Origin: Bacteroides sp. 519
Lineage (GTDB): Bacteria; Bacteroidota; Bacteroidia; Bacteroidales; Bacteroidaceae
Length of the DNA stretch: 64,000 nucleotides
Direction of reading: 5' to 3'
Assembly: GCF_010500955.1 (NCBI RefSeq)
Contig: NZ_QVMJ01000011.1
Location: forward strand, 124,001-188,000
Below the pieces are notes generated by a model. The model did not search any database and was not told the origin of the DNA. It saw only the letters and a list, made by a program, of their open reading frames with translations. This document shows positions 23,976-32,763 of the stretch, in pieces; within the stretch, counting starts at the first letter, position 1, and the number at the start of each line of letters is the position of its first letter. The translations under genes were made by a program, and so were the position numbers.

Positions 23976-24210
23976 GCTATAAAATCGGCCTTGTGGCCCG
24001 TATAAAGAGGGGTGAGTAAGGTGTTTTTTTTATTTCTTGCCTTTTGTTGGCTGTAAAATTACTAAACAACAAGTTGTTTATTGGATGCATTTTTCATCAT
24101 CTTTACCCTTTTCTCTCACTTTAACGCTTTTGTATTTAATTAACTCTTCGTTTTCTTGCAACGATTCACTCCAAATGCTTTTTCTGTTCTACCAGCATGC
24201 TTCTCTGTAA

Positions 24211-24302
24211 CTTTCTTTGGAAAACTCTGTAGCTCTGTTTGGAAAACTCCGTAGCTTTCTTTGGGAAACTCTGTAATTCGCCAAAGAAAACTACGGAGTT
24301 TT
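24211..24302. repeat. Tandem array D: CTTTGGAAAACTC units, 22-bp period, folding back
   Basis: The C of GAAAAC(T) falls at 24225, 24247, 24269 and 24291, exactly 22 bp apart. The last unit is inverted in part, so AAACTCCGTAG (24244-24254) pairs with CTACGGAGTTT (24291-24301) and CTTTGG with CCAAAG, giving a hairpin. The region 24303-24578 is AT-rich and shows only the promoter at its end. Confidence 0.82.
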
Positions 24303-24578
24303 ACAAAAACAGAATACGGGAATGATAGTAATTTCAAGTTACCAACATTCCCGTATTATATCTGCTATCTTATGCTATGCTAAAGATACAAAAATTGGGT
24401 GATATATGCAAATCGTGTTAACATTTGGCAATATTTTTAGCAGGCATCGTTATTTTTTATCGAATAGAGATATACTGTCTATATTGAATGAAAAATAAAA
24501 CATTAATGCGCTTATTATTAAGTATTTAAAGTTTTTAATTGTCTATATACTGTCTATGCCTCAAGTGCTAAAAAGCCA

Positions 24579-24586
24579 TACATTTG
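24579..24586 (+). promoter_or_regulatory. -7 box (TACATTTG) deciding the start of the C39-like gene
   Basis: TACATTTG lies 27 bp before the ATG at 24613. It falls inside the longer frame that begins at 24556, which argues for the downstream start. Confidence 0.6.
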
Positions 24587-24612
24587 CAACAGTTAAAACA
24601 AAAGAATACAGT

Positions 24613-25122
24613 ATGCCATCAAATTTTGATAGAAACATTCGCCGAACATTTATTCGTGCCAAGGAGCACAATATCGATCCCGATGTTGCCTGTCTGGCAT
24701 CAGTTATCCGTTACTATGGCGGAACTTACTCCATTCCCCAACTCACCGAGTGGGCTTCTGTTGAAGATGGTAAGATAACCCTTATGGGCATGAAACATGC
24801 AGCCATACAATCCGGCTTTATGGCCGATATAAAGGTACTTACTATGGATCAGTTAATGAAAACCCGCTTGCCTACAATCATCTTCTTCAAAGATCAGGTA
24901 GGACTGGTAGGTTATGTGGTGTGCTACGGCATGCATGGAGAGCGCTTTGTTGTGGGCGAACCCACATTCTCCTTTATGCAGTACTTTCCCTGGCAGATGG
25001 AACAAATGTGGATTAAAGGTATTGCATTAGACCTTTTTCCGCAACAATCTTTCTTCGAGGAGCGCAGAAAGGAAGCCATAGAGAATGAAAAGTTTACATG
25101 GAAGTGGTGGAAGAAAGACTAA
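24613..25122 (+). CDS. C39-peptidase-like domain protein without catalytic residues
   Basis: 169 residues. DPDVACLASVIRYYGGTYSI, then LTEWASVEDGKITLMGMKHA, AIQSGF, and later LVGYVVCYGMHGERFVVGEP follow the C39 (double-glycine leader peptidase) fold. In active C39 domains the first block reads DCGxACLA; here the position of the catalytic Cys is Pro (DPDVACLA), and the His of HFVV is missing. It is therefore like the inactive C39-like domain of HlyB, but free-standing. It could bind a leader peptide for export. The start at 24613 is set by the promoter. The next gene, an outer-membrane barrel, has its own promoter. Confidence 0.7.
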   Translation: MPSNFDRNIRRTFIRAKEHNIDPDVACLASVIRYYGGTYSIPQLTEWASVEDGKITLMGMKHAAIQSGFMADIKVLTMDQLMKTRLPTIIFFKDQVGLVGYVVCYGMHGERFVVGEPTFSFMQYFPWQMEQMWIKGIALDLFPQQSFFEERRKEAIENEKFTWKWWKKD

Positions 25123-25129
25123 AATGCAC

Positions 25130-25137
25130 TACCTTTG
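25130..25137 (+). promoter_or_regulatory. -7 box (TACCTTTG) for the outer-membrane barrel gene
   Basis: TACCTTTG begins 7 bp after the stop of the C39-like gene and 39 bp before the ATG at 25176, so the longer frame from 25098 is not the real start. Confidence 0.65.
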
Positions 25138-25175
25138 TCAACTTTTGTAAAGACTGGAATATTAACTACATAATA

Positions 25176-27512
25176 ATGAAACGAACAAAACTTCTCTTAG
25201 CATTTTTGCTTTATGTGCTTTCAACAACTGCTCAAAGTGTAACCGGAGTAATTACAGATGCACAGCAACAACCCATTGAGTATGCCAATGTTGTGCTACT
25301 GGTACAACAAGATTCAACCTTTATTGCAGGGGCAGTGACCGATGCCGGTGGTAATTTTACAATCAGCGCATCAGTATTAACTGTAAAACCTTGCCTTATA
25401 CAGATAACCAACATTGGCTATAAAACAACGTACCAACCGATACAGGCTGGGCATATTGGAACGATTATTCTTGAGGCCGATACACAGATGTTGGATGAAG
25501 TTGTTGTGAAAGGTAATCTGCCTGTTACCCGCCTTAAAGCCGGTGCCATGATAACTAATATTGAAGGAAGTGTACTGGCGCAAACAGGAACAGCACAAGA
25601 TATGTTGAACTATATCCCCGGAGTGGCTTCGCAAAAAGGTAGTCTCCAGGTGTTGGGACGTGGCACACCGGTGGTTTACATCAACGGCAGGCTAATGCGT
25701 GACAGTTCTGAACTGGACCAGCTATCGGCCGACAATATTAAATCGGTAGAAGTTATAAACAATCCGGGTGCAAAGTATGATGCATCGGTAAAAGCAGTGA
25801 TTCGTATTCAAACCAAGAAGCCTGTGGGCGAAGGTTTTGGATTCAGTAACCGCACGTTTGTTGATTACGATGATAAATATTGGGATGCACTGGAACAAGT
25901 GAACCTTAATTATCGTACCGGAGGACTCGATATCTTTGGAATGTTATTTCTATACCAATACAAAGACTGGCACGAATTTACTCTAACGCAAGATTCGTAC
26001 CTGGACAAGCATTGGAACCAATTGTTTCAAGCCAACGGGTATAATAAGACCCAGAATTTGATTGCCGATTTCGGAATGAATTATGCCTGGAACTCCAAAC
26101 ATTCGGTAGGTTTTAAATATCGCTACGACCGCACTCCGAAAGGACGCTACTTTAGCAATTTTGATACGGCAATAAAGGCCGATGATCTACTGTACGAGAA
26201 CTCGCAAAGTGTAACCTCGCTTGATGGACAGGATACACAAAACTCCATAAACATGTATTATAACGGAACGGTAAACGATTGGGATATCGACTTTAATACG
26301 GATTTATTGTGGACAGATGAACACGAAAAACAAGATGCGCAAGAAACCATTACCCCTGTTACGGGCACTGGATATGCACAGCAAGTAACTACTACCAATA
26401 AAACCAAAAATAGGTTGTATGCTTCGAAATTGATATTGGCGCATCCGTTGTTAGGTGGTAATTTTTCTTTTGGTGGCGAATTTTCGTACACCAACCGTAC
26501 AACCAACTATCGCAATAAGGAGGGTGTATTGGAGAACGATGACAACGAAATTAAAGAAAAAAATACAGCAGCCTTTGTTGAATACAGCCGTGAATTGGGT
26601 AACTTGCAACTACAAGCCGGGTTGCGTTACGAACATGTAGTGTTCGATTATTACGACGAGGGCGTACTGCAAAACGAACAATCAAAGAAATACGATAACC
26701 TGTTTCCTTCACTTTCGGCATCTATGCCAATAGGGAATGCACAGTTGCAACTAAGTTACGCACAAGATATTGAACGCCCCGGATTTTATTCGCTTCGTAG
26801 TAGTATATATTATGCCAATCACTATACCTACGAAACCGGTAATCCGTTTTTACGTCCATCCATCAGCCATAACGTTTCTCTAACAGGGGTTTACAAATAC
26901 TGGCAGGTGAGTGCAGCTTATGCCCGACGCGAAAACGATGTAATATTAAGTACAGTGCCCTACTCGGAAGAGAATCCTAATATTGTATTGTTTAAACCTA
27001 TCAATTCAAAATCTTACAACACTGCTTATCTCACAATAAATGCTACACCTACCATTGGCTTCTGGTCGCCACGGTTCACAGTTATGCTACAAAAGCAGTG
27101 GTATACTGCCAATACGGCTTTTGGAATGAAAGATTTCGATCGCCCCCGGGTGTATATGCGTTGGCAAAACACGTTCAAACTGCCTGCAAACATCTTGTTT
27201 AATCTCAACACCAGTTGGAGCAGTAAATACAATACACTGAACACCTATATAAACAAAACGAGTTGGGGCATTGATGCCGGACTGAGTAAGAGTTTCTTTA
27301 ACGACAGATTAACTGCACAATTAAATGGATATGATATTTTCCTGACCCGCCGAAGTAGCCGTATCAGTTACGAAGGAACTTATTATGTAATGGGTAAAAA
27401 TGAAACGCCCAACATGCGTAGTGTAAGACTCACCATTCGTTATCGTTTTAACCAGGGAAGAAACAAGTACAAAGGTACTGGTGCAGGAGAGTCACAGAAG
27501 AACAGGCTGTAA
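25176..27512 (+). CDS. Outer-membrane beta-barrel protein with carboxypeptidase-like and plug domains
   Basis: 778 residues. A signal peptide (MKRTKLLLAFLLYVLSTTAQ) is followed by a CarboxypepD_reg-like domain (about 21-105: SVTGVITDAQQQPIEYANVV), a TonB-receptor-like plug (about 115-220 with TAQDMLNYIPGVASQKGSLQ and VEVINNPGAKYDAS), and a barrel of alternating beta strands to an aromatic/basic end (RYRFNQGRN). This matches the outer membrane beta-barrel family related to TonB-dependent receptors; there is no SusD partner. Substrate unknown. The stop codon is the first base triplet of a hairpin (27510-27612) shared with converging rho. Confidence 0.9.
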   Translation: MKRTKLLLAFLLYVLSTTAQSVTGVITDAQQQPIEYANVVLLVQQDSTFIAGAVTDAGGNFTISASVLTVKPCLIQITNIGYKTTYQPIQAGHIGTIILEADTQMLDEVVVKGNLPVTRLKAGAMITNIEGSVLAQTGTAQDMLNYIPGVASQKGSLQVLGRGTPVVYINGRLMRDSSELDQLSADNIKSVEVINNPGAKYDASVKAVIRIQTKKPVGEGFGFSNRTFVDYDDKYWDALEQVNLNYRTGGLDIFGMLFLYQYKDWHEFTLTQDSYLDKHWNQLFQANGYNKTQNLIADFGMNYAWNSKHSVGFKYRYDRTPKGRYFSNFDTAIKADDLLYENSQSVTSLDGQDTQNSINMYYNGTVNDWDIDFNTDLLWTDEHEKQDAQETITPVTGTGYAQQVTTTNKTKNRLYASKLILAHPLLGGNFSFGGEFSYTNRTTNYRNKEGVLENDDNEIKEKNTAAFVEYSRELGNLQLQAGLRYEHVVFDYYDEGVLQNEQSKKYDNLFPSLSASMPIGNAQLQLSYAQDIERPGFYSLRSSIYYANHYTYETGNPFLRPSISHNVSLTGVYKYWQVSAAYARRENDVILSTVPYSEENPNIVLFKPINSKSYNTAYLTINATPTIGFWSPRFTVMLQKQWYTANTAFGMKDFDRPRVYMRWQNTFKLPANILFNLNTSWSSKYNTLNTYINKTSWGIDAGLSKSFFNDRLTAQLNGYDIFLTRRSSRISYEGTYYVMGKNETPNMRSVRLTIRYRFNQGRNKYKGTGAGESQKNRL

Positions 27513-27612
27513 TGTGCTAATGTGCCAATGTGAAAATATGCCAATGTGCCAATTACTTTGCAGTATCCGCATTGTAATTGGCACATTGGCATATTTTCAC
27601 ATTAGCACATTA
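27510..27612. repeat. Hairpin, TGCCAAT-word stem, between converging genes
   Basis: Left arm 27510-27556 (AATGTGCTAATGTGCCAATG...), loop TTTGCAGTATCCGCATT (a decayed core), right arm 27574-27612 (complement, one word shorter). The left arm supplies the TAA of the barrel gene. It probably acts as a two-way terminator for this gene and rho. Stem words are the same as at 9546-9695. Confidence 0.88.
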
Positions 27613-27617
27613 ATTCC

Positions 27618-29639
27618 TTAGCTATTCATACTCATCAGGAATTCATCGTTGTTCTTGGTTTTTTCAAGACGGTCCTTAACAAAATCCATAGCTTCGATAG
27701 GATTCATATCCGATAAGTACTTGCGTAATATCCACATACGGTCAAGGGTTTGTTTGTCTTGCAGCAAGTCGTCGCGACGAGTACTTGATGCCACAATGTT
27801 AACAGCAGGGAATATACGTTTATTAGAAAGATTACGATCGAGCTGTAACTCCATGTTACCAGTACCTTTAAACTCTTCAAAGATAACTTCGTCCATTTTA
27901 GAACCGGTATCAATCAGTGCAGTAGCTATGATGGTAAGCGAACCACCGTTTTCAATATTACGTGCTGCCCCAAAGAAACGTTTGGGTTTATGTAGTGCAT
28001 TGGCATCCACACCACCCGAAAGTACTTTACCCGATGCCGGCGATACAGTATTGTAAGCACGAGCCAAACGAGTTATTGAATCGAGGAAGATAATCACATC
28101 GTGACCACACTCTACCAACCGTTTTGCTTTTTCAAGAACAATGCCTGCAATCTTTACATGGCGTTCGGCTGGCTCGTCGAAGGTAGAGGCAATAACTTCT
28201 GCATTTACGCTTCTGGCCATATCGGTAACCTCTTCGGGGCGTTCGTCGATAAGCAACATAATCATATATGCTTCGGGATGGTTCGAGGCGATTGCATTTG
28301 CAATATCCTTCATCAACAAGGTTTTACCGGTTTTAGGCTGAGCCACAATCAAAGCACGCTGACCTTTACCAATAGGCGCAAACAAATCTACAACGCGGGC
28401 AGAAAGTGAATCGGAGTACCCATTGCGGCAAAGCTTGAATTTCTGATCCGGGAAGAGTGGAGTTAAGTGATCAAAAGGAACGCGGTCGCGTACATAAGCT
28501 GGGTCGCGTCCGTTGATTTTCGATACTTTCACCAGTGGGAAGTATTTTTCTCCTTCTTTCGGCGGACGGATTACACCTTCTACCACATCTCCGGTTTTTA
28601 ATCCGAATAGTTTGATTTGCGATTGCGATACATAGATATCGTCGGGCGAAGACAGGTAATTATAGTCGGACGAACGTAGGAATCCGTAACCATCTTGCAT
28701 GATTTCCAGTACACCGGTACCGGTTAATATATTGTCGAATTCGTATGGTTTTTCTCTTTCAATAACTTTGCGTTCCTGTACAGGCTGTTGTACGGGTCCT
28801 TCAACATATCCACCACCGTTATTATTTCTTTGTACCGGCGGACGTTGATTATTATTATTATTGTTATTGGGAACAACACGAACACGTTTGGGTTGTTGCT
28901 GTTGCTGTTGTTGAGGTTGGAATTGTTGTTGTGGTTGTTGTTGCTGAGGTTTTTCTTGTGGTTTGGTTGGTTCTACTTTTGTAGCTTCAAATTTGCCTAG
29001 CAACTCGGTTGGTAATTCCATTTTTACCGAAGGTAGATCTTCTATTGGAATGAAATCATCTACAACACTTTCAGGGGTTGTTTCAGGAAGCTCTTTTACC
29101 TCTTCCTTTTTATTTTCAATGAGTTTTATTTCTTTTTTAGGCTTTGCAGGTGCCTTTTCCTTAACTTCTTCAACAACTTCTTTTTCGGTTGTTTCGGCTA
29201 TCGGTTCTTCGGTTTTTTTGCTGCGGGCTGCCGGTTTCTTTTTGGCAGGAGCCTTGGTTTCTTTTTCTGCTGCTACAGTCGGTTCTGTTTTAACTTCCTT
29301 TTCTTCTTTTTCTTTTTTAGAAGGGGCTTTTTTGGCTGGTTTAGCAGGCTCCGTTGCAGCTTCGGCTTTGTTTACTTCACCGTTTTTAGAAGCGCTTATT
29401 ACTTTATCGGCTTCTTTTTTCACACTTACGCGCGACCGTTTTTTCTTATCGTCTTTTCGCTCTTCTTTTATTTTATCGGCTGCTACTTTCTTTGTTGCTC
29501 CCGCAATAGCTTGTTCATCAAGAATCTTGTAAACAAGTTCTTCTTTTTTAAATGAATCGGCTTTTTTTATGCCCAACTCCTGAGCAATGGTTTGTAGTTC
29601 CGACAGACTTTTGTCGTTTAATTGAATGATGTTATACAT
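27618..29639 (-). CDS. rho: Transcription termination factor Rho with long disordered insertion
   Basis: 673 residues, far longer than the 419 of E. coli. A SAP-like helical N-terminus (1-45) is followed by a Lys/Glu/Pro-rich stretch (50-230), then Gln-rich and Asn-rich runs (231-275), and the cold-shock RNA-binding fold (about 303-375: [20 protein letters not shown]). The ATPase begins near 420 with Walker A AQPKTGKT (434-441) and [10 protein letters not shown], and ends with the usual [10 protein letters not shown] segment. It terminates untranslated transcripts. In Bacteroides thetaiotaomicron a similar disordered Rho region drives phase separation; the same is plausible here. The start region is preceded by a leader of about 170 bases if the promoter at 29817 is used. 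Confidence 0.97.
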   Translation of the reverse strand: MYNIIQLNDKSLSELQTIAQELGIKKADSFKKEELVYKILDEQAIAGATKKVAADKIKEERKDDKKKRSRVSVKKEADKVISASKNGEVNKAEAATEPAKPAKKAPSKKEKEEKEVKTEPTVAAEKETKAPAKKKPAARSKKTEEPIAETTEKEVVEEVKEKAPAKPKKEIKLIENKKEEVKELPETTPESVVDDFIPIEDLPSVKMELPTELLGKFEATKVEPTKPQEKPQQQQPQQQFQPQQQQQQQPKRVRVVPNNNNNNNQRPPVQRNNNGGGYVEGPVQQPVQERKVIEREKPYEFDNILTGTGVLEIMQDGYGFLRSSDYNYLSSPDDIYVSQSQIKLFGLKTGDVVEGVIRPPKEGEKYFPLVKVSKINGRDPAYVRDRVPFDHLTPLFPDQKFKLCRNGYSDSLSARVVDLFAPIGKGQRALIVAQPKTGKTLLMKDIANAIASNHPEAYMIMLLIDERPEEVTDMARSVNAEVIASTFDEPAERHVKIAGIVLEKAKRLVECGHDVIIFLDSITRLARAYNTVSPASGKVLSGGVDANALHKPKRFFGAARNIENGGSLTIIATALIDTGSKMDEVIFEEFKGTGNMELQLDRNLSNKRIFPAVNIVASSTRRDDLLQDKQTLDRMWILRKYLSDMNPIEAMDFVKDRLEKTKNNDEFLMSMNS

Positions 29640-29816
29640 ACGTATAAATAAGTAGTTAATATATTTTTTGTAATTATTTCAGGGTTATATGTAGGTAGGC
29701 AAAGCATAACTATGATACTACAGAGTTGCTAGTATTGTAATTTGTTATTATGAATATGAGTAGGGATAATTGCTATTGAATTGGAAATCTGGATATCAGA
29801 GTTTAAATCAACGGTG

Positions 29817-29824
29817 CAAAGATA
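29817..29824 (-). promoter_or_regulatory. -7 box (TATCTTTG) possibly for rho
   Basis: Minus-strand TATCTTTG, 178 bp before the rho ATG, giving a long leader. No -33 TTG. Rho leaders are often used for autoregulation, but nothing specific is visible in 29640-29810. Confidence 0.4.
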
Positions 29825-29876
29825 ATAACAAAATTTGATTTTGATGCATTTTTCTAAATTTTAAGCATAAAAACAA

Positions 29877-29884
29877 TATATTTG
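29877..29884 (+). promoter_or_regulatory. -7 box (TATATTTG) for the EFR1-type gene
   Basis: TATATTTG, 18 bp before the ATG at 29903. It overlaps the earlier in-frame start codon at 29882, ruling that one out. Confidence 0.6.
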
Positions 29885-29902
29885 CAGCTTAACATCACAA
29901 TT

Positions 29903-30736
29903 ATGGAACTTACAAAAGCGCATTTGGTTTATTTTTCGCCCACCTTTACTTCTAAACAAGTAGCAACTGCAATTGTTCAGGGAACGGGTATTGAAAATGT
30001 TTCTGAAATAGATTTAACCTACCATTCTCCCGGAAGTGTTCAAATCCCTGCAAACTCTCTTGCTATTATAGTAGCACCGGTATATGGAGGTAAAATAGCT
30101 CCTCTTGCTATGAAGAGAATGGAAGAAATTAAAGGTGATAATACTCCGGCGGTACTGGTTGCTGTATATGGAAACCGGGCGTACGAAAAAGCTTTAATGG
30201 AACTTGACATCTACGCTGTAAGGCATGGTTTTTCGGTAATAGCGGCTGCCACTTTTGTAGGCGAACATTCATTTAGTTCTGTGCAAAACCCTATTTCACA
30301 AGGCAGACCCGATAAGGATGATTTAGCTTACGCACAAAACCTGGGCCGGGAAATTGCAGAAAAAGTATTGAATGCTACAGATGTGGAAGGATTACATCTT
30401 GTTGATGTACGTGCCATACAACGTCCGAAACAGCCATTCTTCCCTCTTTTGGGCTTTATGAGAAAGGTGATGGCTTTGCGCAAGAAAAATGTTCCTATGC
30501 CAAAGGCTCCGGTTACCGATAGCAACAAATGTACTCATTGTGGTGCATGTGTAGAATTATGTCCTAACGAGGCCATCCTTGCCGGAGATGAATTACATAC
30601 CATTGCCGAGAAATGTACAAGGTGTTGCGCATGTGTAAAGGGTTGTACACAGGATGCCAGAGAGTTGAATACACCAATGGCCCCTTTGTTATCTAAATAT
30701 TTTCAGAAACAGAAATTACCGCAAAGCTTAATTTAA
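29903..30736 (+). CDS. EFR1-type flavodoxin-ferredoxin fusion protein
   Basis: 277 residues. The N-terminal flavodoxin-like domain has the FMN-phosphate loop FSPTFTSKQVA (about 11-21) and AVYGNRAYEKAL. The C-terminal end holds two 4Fe-4S motifs: CTHCGACVELC (C210, C213, C216, C220) and CTRCCACVKGC (C238, C241, C244, C248). This is the EFR1 family arrangement. It should shuttle electrons between flavin and iron-sulfur partners in the cytoplasm of an anaerobe; the partner is unknown. It is a single gene with its own promoter. Its end abuts the hairpin at 30734. Confidence 0.9.
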   Translation: MELTKAHLVYFSPTFTSKQVATAIVQGTGIENVSEIDLTYHSPGSVQIPANSLAIIVAPVYGGKIAPLAMKRMEEIKGDNTPAVLVAVYGNRAYEKALMELDIYAVRHGFSVIAAATFVGEHSFSSVQNPISQGRPDKDDLAYAQNLGREIAEKVLNATDVEGLHLVDVRAIQRPKQPFFPLLGFMRKVMALRKKNVPMPKAPVTDSNKCTHCGACVELCPNEAILAGDELHTIAEKCTRCCACVKGCTQDARELNTPMAPLLSKYFQKQKLPQSLI

Positions 30737-30826
30737 GTTGAGAGTTGAGAGTTGAGAGTTACGATGCCGCATGGTAACTCTCAACTCTCAACTTAAAGCC
30801 CAACTCTCAACTCTCAACTCAAAGCC
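30734..30826. repeat. Hairpin, GAGAGTT stem, core GATGCCGCATGG
   Basis: Left arm 30734-30762, core at 30763-30774, right arm 30775-30826 with an extra half copy. It lies between two converging genes and forms both of their ends: the TAA at 30734-30736 and the last residues and TGA of the methyltransferase (30814-30826). Confidence 0.9.
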
Positions 30827-32160
30827 AATGCCTTAACCTCTTCCGGCAAATATCCACTGCGGATTCTCCATTCCTGTGGGTACAGATTATTTGCACGATT
30901 ACCCAGATTCTTCACAAAACCCAGAATCTGTTGCTTGTAAGTAAGTAAAACAGTTCCTTTAGGATAAGTGGGATCGAGTACAATTGTCTCCCGCCTCAAG
31001 TAGCTTATAGCCTGCTCATAAGTAACCTCTACTTGGGGATATGTGTTTCTTTGTTCCACATTCGTCATAGCCAAAGCGTGCGAAGGTATAATGTCTTTTC
31101 CCTTCACTGTACCTAAAGAAATACCGGATTGTAGCACTCTTAGCTTTTGTTCCAACACATCCTGTTCCGGTTTGTAGTATGAAGATCGTATTATTTCCTC
31201 GGTCTGTACCTTTTTATTCTTTTTATTTGAAGAGCTTTTCCGCATTACCGGAGAAAAAGAATCATCCGGATGTTTCTGTAAAACGCTCATAAAGAAGCCC
31301 TCGCCCTTCACCTTGTGCGGAAAGAAACGATATACATTCAACTTCTTATCTGTCAGGTCGTTCACTAGTTCGATACCAGATTCATGTTGTACGTTCACTG
31401 TGGTTGCTCCTAATTCACGGGTTATCCAGTCTACATTTTCTTCGTTCTCCTTTGTATTAAAGGTACAAGTGCTGTAAACCAATATGCCACCGGGTTTTAA
31501 CGACGACCAGATATCTGCAATAATACGTCTTTGACGTTGCCGGCATATCTCTACATTTGCAGCACTCCATTCGCCAATTGCACCTTCGTCTTTACGAAAC
31601 ATGCCTTCGCCCGAGCAGGGTACATCAGCCAGAATAAAATCGAAGTACACATTTGTTTGTGCAAAATCGGCCGGATCATTGTTGGTTACCATTACATCCG
31701 GATGACCCCATTTGGTTATGTTTTCTGCAAGAATCTGCGAGCGGTTACGTATCACTTCATTGGCAACCAGCAAACTACCATCGGGCAACAAGCTTCTTAA
31801 ATGTGTAGATTTACCTCCTGGAGCAGCACAGAGATCAAGTGCCAGCACAGGATTGGTAACTACTTGCTTTACTGCTTGTTCCAGAAACATAGACGATGCC
31901 TCCTGCACATAGTAAACCCCGGCATGAAACAAAGGATCGAAGGTAAATGTTAAACGTTCCGGCAAATAATATCCGTTGTTGCACCAGGGTACCCTTTTCA
32001 GTTGAGCGTTGAGCGTTGAAAGTTGAGCATTGTTTACCTTACTGGGGTTAATACGGATGCTAACGGGAGATGGTTCTTGCAAGGAATTGATGAGACGATT
32101 GGCTTCATCTTCTCCTAATAAATCATGTATCTGTGCGATAAAATCAATGGGTAAATTCAT
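30814..32160 (-). CDS. rRNA (cytosine-C5)-methyltransferase, RsmF/NOL1-NOP2-Sun family
   Basis: 448 residues. LDLCAAPGGKSTHLRSLL binds SAM, ADVPCSGEGMFRKDEG holds one active Cys, and LVYSTCTFNTKENEENV the other. A C-terminal PUA-like region (about 360-448) is as in RsmF. It methylates C5 of a cytosine in rRNA. Oddly, residues 44-54 (NAQLSTLNAQL) are encoded by a GTTGAGC heptad repeat (31999-32031) like the stems of the intergenic hairpins, an in-frame insertion between the N-terminal helices and RVPWC. The last residues and stop also come from a hairpin arm. Confidence 0.94.
   Translation of the reverse strand: MNLPIDFIAQIHDLLGEDEANRLINSLQEPSPVSIRINPSKVNNAQLSTLNAQLKRVPWCNNGYYLPERLTFTFDPLFHAGVYYVQEASSMFLEQAVKQVVTNPVLALDLCAAPGGKSTHLRSLLPDGSLLVANEVIRNRSQILAENITKWGHPDVMVTNNDPADFAQTNVYFDFILADVPCSGEGMFRKDEGAIGEWSAANVEICRQRQRRIIADIWSSLKPGGILVYSTCTFNTKENEENVDWITRELGATTVNVQHESGIELVNDLTDKKLNVYRFFPHKVKGEGFFMSVLQKHPDDSFSPVMRKSSSNKKNKKVQTEEIIRSSYYKPEQDVLEQKLRVLQSGISLGTVKGKDIIPSHALAMTNVEQRNTYPQVEVTYEQAISYLRRETIVLDPTYPKGTVLLTYKQQILGFVKNLGNRANNLYPQEWRIRSGYLPEEVKALALS
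31999..32031. repeat. Hairpin-stem heptad repeat inside a coding region
   Basis: GTTGAGC-type heptads (GTTGAGCGTTGAGCGTTGAA and one more) in the rRNA methyltransferase gene, translated on the minus strand as NAQLSTLNAQL. Thirty-three bases, so the frame is kept. Confidence 0.75.
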
Positions 32161-32316
32161 TTATGCTAATGTGCGAATATGCTAATGTGTCAATATGCAA
32201 ATGTGCAAATGGACTAATGACTAAATAATATGCAAATTAAATAATTATTTTATTATTGTGTAGCTAATTAGCCCATTTTCTACATCAACACATTAGCACA
32301 CATTGGCACATTCTAC
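32161..32316. repeat. Degenerate hairpin with TGCTAATGTG words
   Basis: Left words (TGCTAATGTGCGAATATGC...) at 32162-32213 face CACATTAGCACACATTGGCA near 32290-32312, with TAATTAGCCCATTT in between. Pairing is poor and the ATGCGGCAT core is absent, so it looks like an old copy of the TGCCAAT class. It touches the start codon of the methyltransferase at 32160. Confidence 0.6.
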
Positions 32317-32709
32317 TATTGTACTATATAGTAGTCCTTGTGAATTGTATTGCATAAACTTTTCGCACCTTCCTTCTTTGTCTAAAGAACCTTCCGATTT
32401 CGAAACTACCAAAAAAGTGTCTACACAGTAAATACTTTCTTCAATTACAGGATTTCCCAACATTTTGATTTGTTTCCAAATGAGTTTTTCGTTAGTATTC
32501 CTTATTTCATACACGTTAGGTTCTATTGCTTTTTTTACATACAACAAGTCATCATCCTGATCATAACACTTAGTGGAAACAATATCTCCTTCTCTATCGA
32601 AAGTGTATATCCATGCATAATCTATGGTTTTATATTGTGTCAAATGTGTTCCAGGTGGTTCCGCATTCACTGCAAATCCATTCACTTGTTGCGTCGGGTT
32701 GCCAGCCAC
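32293..32709 (-). CDS. Hypothetical protein, possibly the shifted continuation of the zinc-ribbon gene
   Basis: A 138-codon frame. The first about 28 codons overlap the zinc-ribbon gene (32630-32746) in another frame and look non-native, whereas the rest (from YKTIDYAWIYTFDREGDIVS to QYNSQGLLYSTIVECANVC) reads like a real, acidic, beta-rich domain without any motif I recognise. A +1 shift near the zinc-ribbon stop would join both into one protein of about 150 residues. It is the last gene of a minus-strand series with the WG-repeat lipoproteins. Function unknown. Confidence 0.4.
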   Translation of the reverse strand: MAGNPTQQVNGFAVNAEPPGTHLTQYKTIDYAWIYTFDREGDIVSTKCYDQDDDLLYVKKAIEPNVYEIRNTNEKLIWKQIKMLGNPVIEESIYCVDTFLVVSKSEGSLDKEGRCEKFMQYNSQGLLYSTIVECANVC

Positions 32710-32746
32710 ATTTAGGATTTGGGCATTTAATATTTTCGTAGTTCAT
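32630..32746 (-). CDS. 38-residue zinc-ribbon protein, probably truncated or frameshifted
   Basis: ATG at 32746, TAA at 32630-32632. The peptide holds KCPNPKCGWQPDATSEWICS then ECGTTWNTFDTI, that is, CPxxxC and CSEC, a treble-clef/zinc-ribbon N-terminus. Relatives I recall continue after WNTFDT with a further CPxCG pair, so this copy ends early. It starts 17 bp after the second WG-repeat lipoprotein gene, in the same direction. Either a small protein in its own right or the broken front part of the following frame. Confidence 0.55.
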   Translation of the reverse strand: MNYENIKCPNPKCGWQPDATSEWICSECGTTWNTFDTI

Positions 32747-32763
32747 ACTATTATAAATAACAA

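Noticed and set aside
24556..24612. Upstream start of the C39-like gene
   Set aside because: The -7 box TACATTTG at 24579-24586 lies inside it, so it is not transcribed. The same holds for starts at 25098, 29882, 38164 and 62909.
28963..29532. 189-codon plus-strand frame opposite rho
   Set aside because: Mirror of the Lys/Glu-rich part of rho, giving Ser/Phe-rich nonsense.
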